From DATAEK01 sp036258055 (lineage in GTDB: Bacteria; Acidobacteriota; Vicinamibacteria; Vicinamibacterales; 2-12-FULL-66-21), in NCBI GenBank assembly GCA_036258055.1, contig DATAEK010000271.1:1-8166 (forward strand): a stretch of 8,166 nucleotides of DNA. Reading direction: 5' to 3'. Position 1 is the first letter of the stretch. Every line of letters starts with the position of its first letter. Shown here in pieces: positions 1-7,408 of this stretch. Made by a program: the position numbers and the translations under genes. The notes under the pieces are model-generated. The model was not told where the DNA came from. It worked only from the letters and a program-made list of their open reading frames with translations, and made no database searches.

Positions 1-160
1 GAAGACACCATTGACCTACAGGGATCTCCAGGTCCAGCGCGCCGAGCCCGGCAGCAGGTTCGATCTGGTGAGGTGGACCGGCAACGGCCTCGTTTCATAC
101 ACGCTGAACGTCGTCGATGGTGTCGTCACTTCCACGAAGCCCGACGGATCGATCTACTGA
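1..160 (+). CDS. C-terminal end of a probable cyanophycinase-like protein (5' partial)
   Basis: The second reading frame is open from base 2 to a TGA at 158-160 and encodes the last 52 residues of a protein whose start lies outside the window. The fragment contains LTYRDLQVQRAEPG, FDLVRWTG and YTLNVVDG, and ends in GSIY. The pattern of hydrophobic beta-strands, a Phe-Asp-Leu segment, a Trp and a final glycine turn before Ser-Ile-Tyr resembles, from memory, the C-terminal tail of bacterial cyanophycinases (serine peptidase family S51). Those enzymes cleave the storage polymer cyanophycin to Asp-Arg dipeptides. The catalytic Ser-containing region is not in the window, so the assignment rests on the tail alone. 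The coding call is firmer than the family name. Any other exported or cytosolic protein with a beta-rich C-terminus remains possible. Confidence 0.55.
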   Translation, partial: KTPLTYRDLQVQRAEPGSRFDLVRWTGNGLVSYTLNVVDGVVTSTKPDGSIY

Positions 161-279
161 GGCTCTTGAACTGGCGCTCATCCTCGGCGATCACGTCGAA
201 ATCGGATCTGCCGCACGCAGCGACGGTTGATGTCGCGCCCCTCGAGGATTCACGACCGCTGTCAGCTCACCAGCTGTGG

Positions 280-307
280 TTGTGAAAGCGCGTCAATCAA
301 GTAGGAT
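280..307 (+). promoter_or_regulatory. Candidate sigma70-type promoter for the DUF4239 gene
   Basis: The 176-bp gap between the upstream stop at 160 and the start at 337 contains TTGTGA at 280-285 and TAGGAT at 302-307, separated by 16 bp. Each hexamer matches four of six consensus positions. A transcript would start about 20-25 bases before the TTG start codon. A small inverted repeat, CAGCT-cacc-AGCTG, lies just upstream at about 263-276 and may be a weak end signal for the preceding gene. The call is pattern-based only. Confidence 0.3.
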
Positions 308-336
308 CCGGCCACGGAAAGGCAGGATGTGGACGA

Positions 337-1092
337 TTGAGCGCGATCACCATTGCTTTCATCACGTTTGCATGTACGTTTGGCGGCGCGCTAGCTGCGG
401 CGCATCTCCGGGACGCGCTGCCCCCGCAGCACCTCGGTAAGGAGTCGCAGGACGTCGTCCGACTCGGCATGGGCCTGGTCGCGACGATGACGGCACTGCT
501 GCTGGGTCTGGTCACGGCGACGGCGAGAAACACCTTCGACGGACGCGATGCCGAGATCAAGACGAGCGCGGTCAACATCCTGACGCTGGACCGGAACCTC
601 GCGCGCTATGGCGCGGAGACGCAGCCGACACGCGAGCTTCTCAAACGTGCGCTGACCTTCCGCGTCGAGACCACATGGCCGAGCAAGGGCAGCGCGACAA
701 ACTTCGGGACCCCTCTCTCCACGACGGCGGTTGAGGACATCCAGAATCAGATCCTGCAGTTGTCCCCGCAGACCGAGTCGCAGCGTTGGTTCAAGGCGAA
801 CGCCCTCGCGCGCAGCGACGACGTCCTGAAGACGCGATGGCGGCTACTGGAGAGCGGGGGCGCGATTCCAGGAACGTTCCTCGGCGTCGTGATCTTCTGG
901 CTCACGGTGACCTTCGGAAGTTTCGGTCTCTACGCCCCACGAAACGCGACAGTCGTCGGCGTGCTCTTCATCGCCGCGCTCTCGGTCGCGGCAGCGGTGT
1001 TCCTCATCGTCGAGTTGGATGGTCCGTTCGACGGCCTGATCAGGGTCTCGGGTGATCCGCTGCGCTTCGCGCTCGACAACATGGGCAAGTGA
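337..1092 (+). CDS. DUF4239 (bestrophin-like) inner-membrane protein
   Basis: This 251-residue membrane protein has the layout of DUF4239. Two hydrophobic helices lie near the N-terminus (about residues 3-22 and 42-61), followed by a soluble, mostly helical middle (about 65-172) and two more helices (about 176-199 and 204-225). The family signature follows directly: ELDGPFDGLIRVS at 226-238, then a PLR segment. The family is described as bestrophin-like, but its transport activity and physiological role are not established, so no substrate is proposed. The start is a TTG at 337, with a moderate purine-rich stretch (GGCAGGA) about 10 bases before it. A stop at 283 and the lack of another start codon between them leave no better choice. 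An ATG at 327 is in a different frame. The gene ends 17 bp before the convergent SDR gene, too close for a separate terminator. Confidence 0.85.
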   Translation: MSAITIAFITFACTFGGALAAAHLRDALPPQHLGKESQDVVRLGMGLVATMTALLLGLVTATARNTFDGRDAEIKTSAVNILTLDRNLARYGAETQPTRELLKRALTFRVETTWPSKGSATNFGTPLSTTAVEDIQNQILQLSPQTESQRWFKANALARSDDVLKTRWRLLESGGAIPGTFLGVVIFWLTVTFGSFGLYAPRNATVVGVLFIAALSVAAAVFLIVELDGPFDGLIRVSGDPLRFALDNMGK

Positions 1093-1109
1093 GCCGTCGA
1101 GCTCAACGA

Positions 1110-2003
1110 TCACCTCTCCATCTGCTCCACGTGGGTCTCGACGGTTCGCGGCGTGACGCCAAACCGATCCGCAGGTCCCTTCCAGCCCGGGAAAGGCGCC
1201 GACTCTGTGGCCCGGTACAGACCAAGCGTCATCAGCCTGGCAGTGACCTCGTTGAAGGGCCGGATGAGCGGAGGGAGGAAGCGCATCGCCGCGACCGGCA
1301 CGTGGCGCCGTTTGCCCGACGACTTCAGACGGCGCTCGACCAGCGTGGCCACGTCGTTCTGCGACATGTTCGACGGGCCGCCCGCGTCGACAGGCTCGTT
1401 CACGACCTCGGGGCGCGCGAGGATCTTCACGGCGAACTCGGCGACGTCGTGGACGGCGATGTAGTTGGTGAGCGTGGTGCCGTCGCCGAAGATCGTCGCG
1501 ACCCCTTTCTCGCGAATGCCCTTGGCGAGGATCTCATCGATCCAGATGTCCATGAACGCCGTCGGCCGGAGCATCACGTACGGCACGCCGCTCCGCCGGA
1601 TGGCATCCTCGATGTACCACTTGATCCGGAAGATGTCGACCACAGCGTCCTGCGAGACCCCCTTGTACGAGACGTAAACCAGGCGGCGCACGCCGGTGTT
1701 GCGCGCCGCCGCGCAGAGGTTCTGGTACGCGGGCAGATCGATTCTGGACGGGCTCGTGGGCCCTTTACCCAGGTTGTTGTTGGCGGTGGCGACGATCTGC
1801 TCGACGCCGCGGCAGGCGTCGGTGAGCTTCGCCAGGTCGCGGAGATCTACCGGCGCGATCTCCGCGTCGGGCGCCAGCCGGGCGAGCGCGTCGCGGTTCC
1901 GGGCGAGCGCGCGGACGCGGGTGCCCGATGCAATGAGTTTTCGCGCGATGACGCCACCCAGTAGACCGGTCGCGCCGACAACGAGCACTCGTGATGCGTT
2001 CAC
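1110..2003 (-). CDS. NAD(P)H-binding atypical SDR / NmrA-like protein
   Basis: This 297-residue protein has a Rossmann fold of the atypical short-chain dehydrogenase type. The dinucleotide-binding motif GATGLLG sits at residues 10-16 after the first beta-strand (RVLVV). Arginines at 31 and 35 after the second strand hint at NADP(H) preference. An acidic turn, VDLRD, lies at 52-56, and an ATANNN segment at 72-77 replaces the usual NAG motif. A central lysine (K128) stands in the helix RIKWYIEDAIRRSG, followed by LRPTAFMD at 145-152, the arrangement seen in NmrA/HSCARG-like and NDUFA9-like proteins. Such proteins may be redox sensors, quinone-associated reductases or isomerases, and the substrate cannot be read from sequence. 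The start is GTG at 2003, preceded by GGAGG (2008-2012) four bases away. The gene converges with the DUF4239 gene and diverges from the acetyltransferase gene, so it is probably monocistronic. Confidence 0.85.
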   Translation of the reverse strand: MNASRVLVVGATGLLGGVIARKLIASGTRVRALARNRDALARLAPDAEIAPVDLRDLAKLTDACRGVEQIVATANNNLGKGPTSPSRIDLPAYQNLCAAARNTGVRRLVYVSYKGVSQDAVVDIFRIKWYIEDAIRRSGVPYVMLRPTAFMDIWIDEILAKGIREKGVATIFGDGTTLTNYIAVHDVAEFAVKILARPEVVNEPVDAGGPSNMSQNDVATLVERRLKSSGKRRHVPVAAMRFLPPLIRPFNEVTARLMTLGLYRATESAPFPGWKGPADRFGVTPRTVETHVEQMER

Positions 2004-2140
2004 ACGGCCTCCACGGTAAGACGCGGCTGCGCCGGATCGCGGGTTCCCCGGTAGTCGCAGGTTCGTGGTGAGGACCGAAGGATACAGGTAAGCTGGTTCG
2101 AGAGGCCAGTGGTTCGTTTCCAGGCAGCAACGGAGCGCCC

Positions 2141-2698
2141 ATGCCGAGTGAGCGTCAGAAAATGGTCGCGGGAGAGACGTACGACCCGTTCGATCCTGAA
2201 CTGGTGGCCGCTCGAACGCATGCGCGCGATCTGTGTCAGGCGCTGAACTCGTCGAGCGAGGATCAACAGGACGAGCGGCGCCGCATTCTCCGCGCGTTGT
2301 TCGGCACGGGTGGCGACACGGTGTGGATGCAGCCGCCCTTCTTCTGCGACTACGGCTCGAATATCGAGCTCGGCGAGCGCGTGTTCTTCAACTTCAACTG
2401 CGTGGTCCTGGACGTGTGCCCGGTCCGCATCGGCGATTTTTCCCTGTTCGGCCCTGCAGTCCAGATTTACACACCGCTGCATCCACTCGATGCCGAGCAA
2501 CGGCGGCGCGAAGAATTCGGCAAACCAGTCGAGATTGGCTCGGACGTCTGGGTTGGTGGGGGCGCGATCATCCTGCCGGGCGTGCGAATCGGATCGCGTG
2601 CCGTCATCGGTGCCGGCAGCGTCGTCACCCGGGATGTTCCCGGCGGCGTGCTGGCCGCAGGCAATCCTTGCAAGGTGATTCGCGAGATCCGGCCCTGA
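2141..2698 (+). CDS. Sugar O-acetyltransferase, maltose/galactoside acetyltransferase-like
   Basis: This 185-residue protein matches the Maa/LacA group in length and order of domains. The N-terminal Mac domain (about 5-58) has the typical opening MVAGETYDPFDPEL followed by an Arg and an Asn-containing helix. From about residue 70 onward come hexapeptide repeats of the left-handed beta-helix: IELGER, VRIGDF, VEIGSDVWVGG, VRIGSRAVIGAGSVV. The catalytic histidine is expected at H114 in the loop YTPLHPLD, with N84/N86 in FFNFNC at the conserved asparagine position. The C-terminus GNPCKVIREIRP is the usual end. The family transfers acetyl from acetyl-CoA to sugar hydroxyls in the cytosol, acting as a trimer. 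The true acceptor (maltose, galactoside, Nod factor or another glycan) cannot be decided here. The ATG at 2141 follows GGAG with a five-base spacer. It is divergent from the SDR gene across 137 bp, with no operon partner. Confidence 0.93.
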   Translation: MPSERQKMVAGETYDPFDPELVAARTHARDLCQALNSSSEDQQDERRRILRALFGTGGDTVWMQPPFFCDYGSNIELGERVFFNFNCVVLDVCPVRIGDFSLFGPAVQIYTPLHPLDAEQRRREEFGKPVEIGSDVWVGGGAIILPGVRIGSRAVIGAGSVVTRDVPGGVLAAGNPCKVIREIRP

Positions 2699-2750
2699 TC
2701 ACCAAAGGCGCCACCTCAGTAAAAAGCGGCTCTGGCGGAGCGGACAACCT

Positions 2751-2799
2751 GAGGAAGACGAAGAGGAAGGCGGGTGCCGGTGCGAATGCGCCGGCACCC
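2751..2799 (-). terminator. Hairpin terminator downstream of the TonB-dependent receptor gene
   Basis: An inverted repeat, GGGTGCCGG at 2772-2780 and CCGGCACCC at 2791-2799, forms a perfect 9-bp GC-rich stem. Three inner pairs (one G-T wobble) can extend it to 12 bp with a GAAT/ATTC tetraloop. It lies 16 bp beyond the receptor stop codon (2816-2818). On the minus strand it is followed by a pyrimidine-rich stretch (2771 down to 2751) that is a mix of C and T, not a pure U-run. On the plus strand no T-run follows, so the minus-strand reading is preferred. It could also block read-through from the acetyltransferase gene ending at 2698. Confidence 0.6.
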
Positions 2800-2815
2800 A
2801 ACCTCGACGCAACGG

Positions 2816-5761
2816 TCAGAAGCGGATTCCTGCCGAAAAGCTGAACAACCGCGCGGGCTGGTAGTCGTCGAATGCCTGCGGCTGCCCGAAGGTCGGACTG
2901 TAGTCCCAGTTGACGCCCTGTACCGGCGTCGTCAAGAACGGATTGAACGCCTGATAGACGGTGTTGTTGATCCGCGTGTTGATCCCGATGTCGCCTCGCG
3001 TGATGGCGGCGTTGTTGAAGATGTTCGTGACCACGCCGCGGAAGAACAGCTCCGCCTTCGCCAACGATGGCAGCGGCTTCCCCCACGTCACGGCGAAATC
3101 GGTGCTGTAGACATTGTCCCAGCGGAACGAGCCTCGCGGGATGAAGTAGTAGGCGACGCTCTGAATCGGCGTGACGTAGCCGGGATTCGTGACGAAGGCC
3201 CGAGGATCGATCGACCCGGACACGTCCACCGCCACGCCCGAATCCGCGCGCTGAACCATCGAGACATCGACTCGGCCGATCGATGACGCCAGCGGAAGCG
3301 TGTAATTGAACCACGCGCGCACCTTGTGACGCTGGTCACCGGGGTTGTATCCCGTAGGGTAGTTCCAGCTTTCCTGGCGGTACTCGGGGAACGTGTCGAA
3401 GGTGGCGCGAATCGGGCCGCTCCCGACGTTCTCGCCGTTGAAGTTGCCCCACGTCTTCGAGAGCGTGTAGTTGCCACCGATCTGCAGCGCCGTCCAGCGG
3501 TAACGGATGTCGGCGGTCAGGCCGTCGTAGGTGCGCTTCGCCTGCGGCGTGTTGCTCACCAGCGTCAGGTCGAACGGGCGGCCGGCGTCGTCGGTGACGC
3601 GGCCGGTGCTCAGGTTGAGGAAATCGCCGTACATGTCCGACGCGTCGCGGTGGACGTAATCCAGCCTCCACGCGCCCCGCCCAATCTGGTTGGCGAATCC
3701 GACGGTGAACTCGTTGACGCTCGGGGACGTCACGTTGCCATTGACTCGCGTGCTCAGGCCGGGAATGTTGGGCGTCGTCCGGGTGGCGCGATCGTTTCCA
3801 CCATTCGCGAAGAACCAATCCCACAGAATCGGCAGGGCCTGATCGGCGGTCAGATATGGTCCGCTGCCGGTGTTGACGGCCGGTCCCTGATAGAACCAGC
3901 TGTAGCTCGCCTGACGCCCGCCGGCCGAGCCCGCATCCACGAGCGCGGTGCTGATCCCGGCCACGTAGCGCGCGAACCCGACGTTGGTGACCCAGCGACC
4001 GTCGCCGCGGATGTCCCACGTTGCGCCTAACCGCGGGCTCCACTGTGAGTCGCGGACGACCGACGTCCCGCTCTGATCCTTGGAACGATTCAGATCGAAC
4101 CGGACGCCGACGTTGAACGTGAGGCGACCGTTGTAGCGCCAGGTGTCGTTCGCGTAGCCGGAATAGGTCTTGATGTCGTTGCCGACGCTCCGCTGGAGAA
4201 TGGGCAGCCAGTTGATGAACGTCGTGTTGTCGTTTCTGAAGACCGGATAGATCGCGTCGCCGGCGATGATCGCCGAGGTCGCCGCGATGTTGTACTGACT
4301 GCCGGACTGCCAGTTGTCGTTCTTCCGCCACTCCTTGAAATTGTCGAAGCCGGCCACGAGATTGTGCGAGCCCAGGCTCTGCGTCGAGAGGAAGTACGAC
4401 GCTTTGACGAACCAGTCCCAGTTGTCGCGGTGCTCGAGCCATCCGCCTCCGCACACGGCACAGAATGTCGGCGAGTTGAACCGTGGATTGTCGGTGCCGA
4501 TCGTCTTCGAGCGATCCGAAATGGGTGTGCCCTTCACGAGATCGGTGAAGCGGGATCCCGTGTCCATCGTGGCCGAGATCTTTCGCGAGTACTGTCCCTC
4601 GACGAAGAAGTTCTTCGTGAGGATGCTCGTGTAGTTGGCGGTGTAGAGGTGCTGGTCCGTCGAGTTGTCGTAGAGGCTCGCCAGATCCATGATCGTGCCG
4701 AATCGGTTGTTCGTGACCTCGGTCGTGCGCTTGGTGTAGCCGAACTTGACGTTGTTCTGAGCGTTGAGCGCGTAGGTCAGCTTGCCTTCGTAGCGTCGCT
4801 CATCCGTGGCCGTTGCGTAGTTGAGCCCGGTGACCGCGAGCGTCCGGTTCTCTTCGGGCTTCGTGAACCGCCCCGCGCCAAAGAACCAGAGTTTGTCGTG
4901 CAGGATGGGACCGCCGAGCGTGCCCTCGTAGACCGGCGTGATCTTGTCTACGGTCTGGTCGGTTGGATACGGCGTCAGCGATCGCCAGCCGTCGTTGTTG
5001 AACGTCGTCCGGAACGATCCGCTGAAGGCGTTCCCCCCGGACTTGGTGATCATGTTCACCACGCCACCGCCGAAGCGGCCGTACTCGGCGGAGATGGCTC
5101 CTGTCGAGATCTTCGTTTCCTGGATCGCGTCCTCGATGAACAGATTCAGCGCCTGGCCGCGCAGGTTCTCGTTGACCACCACACCGTTGATCAGATACTG
5201 GCTTTCGAACGACATTCCGCCCGCCATCATGATGTTGCCGCTCGGACCGTTGCCGGCGACGCCAGGCGCGAGCAGCACCGCGTCATTCAACGCCCGTCCC
5301 ACCGGCAGCCGTTCGAGTGATTCCTTCTTGAAGTTGCTGGCGATCGTGGCGGTCGTCACGATGTCGGGTGACTGACCGGAAACCGTCACCGACTCGGCCA
5401 CCGTCGCCATCGTCAGACCGACATCCAATGGCAGCGTCGCAGCCATCGTCAGAGTCGTCGTTCGTTTCAGCGTCTGAAAGCCCTGAAGCTCGAACGTCAC
5501 CGTGTAGTCCCCAGCCGGGAGGAAGGGGATGATGTAGTCGCCATTCGTGGAGGTGGTCGCCGTGCGCGTGCCCTGGAGTGCCGGCGACGCAACCGTCACG
5601 ACCACACCGGGAATAGCCAGACCGCTCGGATCGACGACGCGGCCGGAAATCGTGCCGGTCGGATTGCCTTGAGCTGCTGCGCTGGCTACCAACGCGAGGA
5701 TCAACGCGGGAACGAGGAGAGAGCGGATGCACCGCGTGACGATCCGACGACTGGACTGCAT
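2816..5761 (-). CDS. TonB-dependent receptor with N-terminal carboxypeptidase-regulatory-like domain
   Basis: This 981-residue outer-membrane protein is predicted to import a large substrate using energy passed from TonB-ExbBD. A basic, hydrophobic signal peptide ends near ASAAA-Q (residues 30/31). A CarboxypepD-regulatory-like beta-sandwich spans about 35-118 (GTISGRVVDPSG, NGDYIIPFLPAGDYTV). A TonB-box-like ESVTVSG lies at 123-129, and the plug at about 140-245 includes LERLPVGRALNDAVLLAPGV and EYGRFGGGVVNMITKSGGN. The remainder is a 22-strand-type barrel ending in SAGIRF, with the terminal Phe typical of outer-membrane barrels. The frame stays open to an ATG at 5986, but ATG 5761 is chosen because AGGAGG (5766-5771) lies four bases before it, the signal peptide starts there, and a TATAAT box lies inside the longer version. 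No SusD-like partner is next to it. The only mature-region cysteines are C434 and C437. The substrate is unknown. Confidence 0.93.
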   Translation of the reverse strand: MQSSRRIVTRCIRSLLVPALILALVASAAAQGNPTGTISGRVVDPSGLAIPGVVVTVASPALQGTRTATTSTNGDYIIPFLPAGDYTVTFELQGFQTLKRTTTLTMAATLPLDVGLTMATVAESVTVSGQSPDIVTTATIASNFKKESLERLPVGRALNDAVLLAPGVAGNGPSGNIMMAGGMSFESQYLINGVVVNENLRGQALNLFIEDAIQETKISTGAISAEYGRFGGGVVNMITKSGGNAFSGSFRTTFNNDGWRSLTPYPTDQTVDKITPVYEGTLGGPILHDKLWFFGAGRFTKPEENRTLAVTGLNYATATDERRYEGKLTYALNAQNNVKFGYTKRTTEVTNNRFGTIMDLASLYDNSTDQHLYTANYTSILTKNFFVEGQYSRKISATMDTGSRFTDLVKGTPISDRSKTIGTDNPRFNSPTFCAVCGGGWLEHRDNWDWFVKASYFLSTQSLGSHNLVAGFDNFKEWRKNDNWQSGSQYNIAATSAIIAGDAIYPVFRNDNTTFINWLPILQRSVGNDIKTYSGYANDTWRYNGRLTFNVGVRFDLNRSKDQSGTSVVRDSQWSPRLGATWDIRGDGRWVTNVGFARYVAGISTALVDAGSAGGRQASYSWFYQGPAVNTGSGPYLTADQALPILWDWFFANGGNDRATRTTPNIPGLSTRVNGNVTSPSVNEFTVGFANQIGRGAWRLDYVHRDASDMYGDFLNLSTGRVTDDAGRPFDLTLVSNTPQAKRTYDGLTADIRYRWTALQIGGNYTLSKTWGNFNGENVGSGPIRATFDTFPEYRQESWNYPTGYNPGDQRHKVRAWFNYTLPLASSIGRVDVSMVQRADSGVAVDVSGSIDPRAFVTNPGYVTPIQSVAYYFIPRGSFRWDNVYSTDFAVTWGKPLPSLAKAELFFRGVVTNIFNNAAITRGDIGINTRINNTVYQAFNPFLTTPVQGVNWDYSPTFGQPQAFDDYQPARLFSFSAGIRF

Positions 5762-5765
5762 GGAG

Positions 5766-5771
5766 CCTCCT
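5766..5771 (-). promoter_or_regulatory. Strong ribosome binding site deciding the receptor start
   Basis: The minus strand reads AGGAGG, a perfect Shine-Dalgarno core, four bases before the ATG at 5761. No comparable site precedes the in-frame upstream ATGs at 5986 and 5917. It is the main reason for annotating the shorter protein. Confidence 0.8.
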
Positions 5772-5807
5772 GTGTCGTTTGGGACGCTCAGTCGAGAATG
5801 GACGAGG

Positions 5808-5813
5808 ATTATA
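5808..5813 (-). promoter_or_regulatory. Candidate -10 box of the receptor promoter
   Basis: A perfect TATAAT lies on the minus strand about 47 bases upstream of the receptor ATG, predicting a leader of roughly 40 bases. No good -35 hexamer is present at 16-18 bp: the bases there read around GACTTC. The promoter may therefore be activator-dependent or recognised by a variant sigma factor. A perfect TATAAT in such a GC-rich intergenic region is less likely to be accidental. No comparably clear promoter for the divergent oxidoreductase could be identified. Confidence 0.45.
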
Positions 5814-5945
5814 GCGCCCTGACTATCGCGGAAGTCTGGCTCTTTTCGAAGGAAGAACTCATCCCACCACTGGTCCCCAGATCCGCACTCGGTTTCCGTT
5901 TCTGTCGAACTTGTCATACGCTCGCCCCTTCGCCCTGCGTCGGGG

Positions 5946-5950
5946 GGAGG
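5946..5950 (+). promoter_or_regulatory. Ribosome binding site of the FAD-binding oxidoreductase
   Basis: GGAGG within a run of G residues (5942-5950) stands five bases before the ATG at 5956. It selects this start over the in-frame TTG at 5911 and GTG at 5953; the TTG would add 15 residues with no family resemblance and has no purine-rich site before it. Confidence 0.75.
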
Positions 5951-5955
5951 ATGTG

Positions 5956-7407
5956 ATGACCTCATCAGCCGCAGCGACTGCTCCAACCGGCGAGCGCCGC
6001 ACGATCGTCAACTTCGGCGGCAACATCCGCTGGGCGCCGCTGGTCTACCAGCCCGCCGACGACCAGGAGGTCCTGCAGATTCTGCGCAAACACGGCCGCG
6101 AGACCGTCAGGCCCATCGGTGCTCTGCACTCCTGGAGTGAGACGGCCGGAGGCGCCGACGTGACGCTCGACATGTCGCGCTTCGACGAAGTCGCGCCCCT
6201 CTCGCAGGAGGGCAGGTCTTTCGTCCGTGTCGGCGCAGGCTGCCGGCTCGCGACGCTGCTCGACAAGCTGCACGCGGCAGCCGGCTCGACATTGCCGACG
6301 ATTGGCGTCATCACGCAGCAGACGCTGTCGGGAATCATCTCGACCGCCACGCACGGTTCGGGCGCGCCGAGCGTGTCGCACTTCGTGAGCGCGGTCCGTG
6401 TCGCGGCCTACGACGCGTCGGGGGAGCCGAAGATCTTCGAGTATCGGGACGGTGAGGAGCTGAGAGCCGCACGGTGTGCGCTCGGGTGCATGGGCGTCGT
6501 CCTCTCGATGGATCTGCCCATCGTGCCCAAGTACGGCGTCGAGGAAACGATGCGTCACGTCGACTCGATCGAGGAGGCGCTGCGGTTCCTGCGGGACTAT
6601 CCACTGACACAGTTCGCGCTCGTTCCGCACGGCTGGAAGTACATCGTCTACCAGCGGCGGGTGGTCGCGGGGTCACCGCCGGACAACGCCGGGCTGAAGG
6701 AGCAGTTCTTCCGGCTCTACAACTTTCTCAGTTCCGATGTCCTTTTCCACCTGCTCGTGAAAACTGTGCTGAAGCTCGGCCCGGGCGCGGTGCGGGGCCT
6801 GATGAAGACGGCCCCGCACATTCAACTCGCCAACGTCACGCATGTCGACGAATCCACCCACGTGCTGACGATGCAGCATCATCTGTTTCGACACGAAGAG
6901 ATGGAGCTGTTCGTCCCGGAGGCTGTCGTCGTGGAAGCCGAGGCGCTGCTCCGGTCCGCCACCGCAATCTTCGACGGCACGGAAAGCAGCCTGCCCGCGG
7001 CAATCGAGAAGAAACTTCGCGATGCGGGTCTCTACGACGAGCTGATGCAGAAGCGTGGCACCTACGTACACCACTATCCGGTACTGTTCCGGCACGTGTT
7101 GCCCGAGGATGCGCTGATTTCGATGGTCGCGTCGGCCAGCGCGCCGTACTTCTCGATCTCGATCTTCACCTACTATCCGCCGAGCGAGCGCGGCGGCTAC
7201 TACGCGTTCTGCTCGTGGCTCGCGCGCAGCATGCACGCGCTCTTCGGCGCTCGGCTGCACTGGGGCAAGCACTTTCCGCTCGGTGTCGCGGAGATGACGA
7301 AGGTCTACCCGGCGCTCGGCCGGTTCAGGGACATCTGCCGCCGCACGGACCCGTCCGGTGTGTTCACCAACGCTTACACGAAGCGCGTGCTGGGACTCTC
7401 GCGTTGA
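5956..7407 (+). CDS. FAD-binding oxidoreductase of the ALO / L-gulonolactone oxidase family
   Basis: This 483-residue flavoprotein belongs to the VAO/PCMH fold, ALO branch (D-arabinono-1,4-lactone oxidase, L-gulonolactone oxidase, alditol oxidase). The FAD-binding domain covers about residues 25-200. It contains VRPIGALHSWSE, where H58 occupies the position of the histidine that carries covalent FAD in relatives. It also contains VRVGAGCRLATLLDKL and the phosphate-binding segment SGIISTATHGSG (125-136). The substrate domain ends with HWGKH at 435-439, the hallmark His-Trp-Gly-Lys of ALO proteins, and DPSGVFTN at 465-472. Length fits the family. No signal peptide or membrane segment is visible, so it should be cytosolic. 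The reaction is probably oxidation of a sugar lactone or alditol; oxygen versus another acceptor cannot be decided. Start ATG 5956 follows GGAGG. It is divergent from the TonB receptor and ends one base before a convergent small gene. Confidence 0.9.
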   Translation: MTSSAAATAPTGERRTIVNFGGNIRWAPLVYQPADDQEVLQILRKHGRETVRPIGALHSWSETAGGADVTLDMSRFDEVAPLSQEGRSFVRVGAGCRLATLLDKLHAAAGSTLPTIGVITQQTLSGIISTATHGSGAPSVSHFVSAVRVAAYDASGEPKIFEYRDGEELRAARCALGCMGVVLSMDLPIVPKYGVEETMRHVDSIEEALRFLRDYPLTQFALVPHGWKYIVYQRRVVAGSPPDNAGLKEQFFRLYNFLSSDVLFHLLVKTVLKLGPGAVRGLMKTAPHIQLANVTHVDESTHVLTMQHHLFRHEEMELFVPEAVVVEAEALLRSATAIFDGTESSLPAAIEKKLRDAGLYDELMQKRGTYVHHYPVLFRHVLPEDALISMVASASAPYFSISIFTYYPPSERGGYYAFCSWLARSMHALFGARLHWGKHFPLGVAEMTKVYPALGRFRDICRRTDPSGVFTNAYTKRVLGLSR

Positions 7408-7408
7408 C

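Noticed and set aside
73..285. 70-codon plus-strand frame at the left edge
   Set aside because: It overlaps the partial gene ending at 160 in another frame. That frame has the more protein-like C-terminus, and this one reads as Arg-rich shadow.
1093..1109. GAGCTC-centred near-palindrome between the convergent DUF4239 and SDR genes
   Set aside because: It has no loop and no T-run, so it cannot act as a conventional terminator and is too short to interpret as an operator.
1089..1964. 291-codon plus-strand frame opposite the SDR gene
   Set aside because: The opposite strand encodes clear Rossmann motifs. This frame is Arg/Asp/His-rich shadow sequence without family features.
3336..4454. 372-codon minus-strand frame within the receptor gene
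   Set aside because: It overlaps the receptor on the same strand in another frame and has the Arg/Gln/Pro-rich composition of an out-of-frame reading.
4364..5320. 318-codon open frame on the plus strand opposite the receptor
   Set aside because: It is antisense to a well-supported gene. The Arg/Val/Glu-rich composition is what a GC-rich gene gives in its shadow frame, and no domain is recognisable.
5762..5986. In-frame 75-codon upstream extension of the receptor, starting at ATG 5986
   Set aside because: It lacks a good ribosome binding site, overlaps the start of the divergent oxidoreductase, contains the TATAAT box, and would bury the signal peptide inside the protein.
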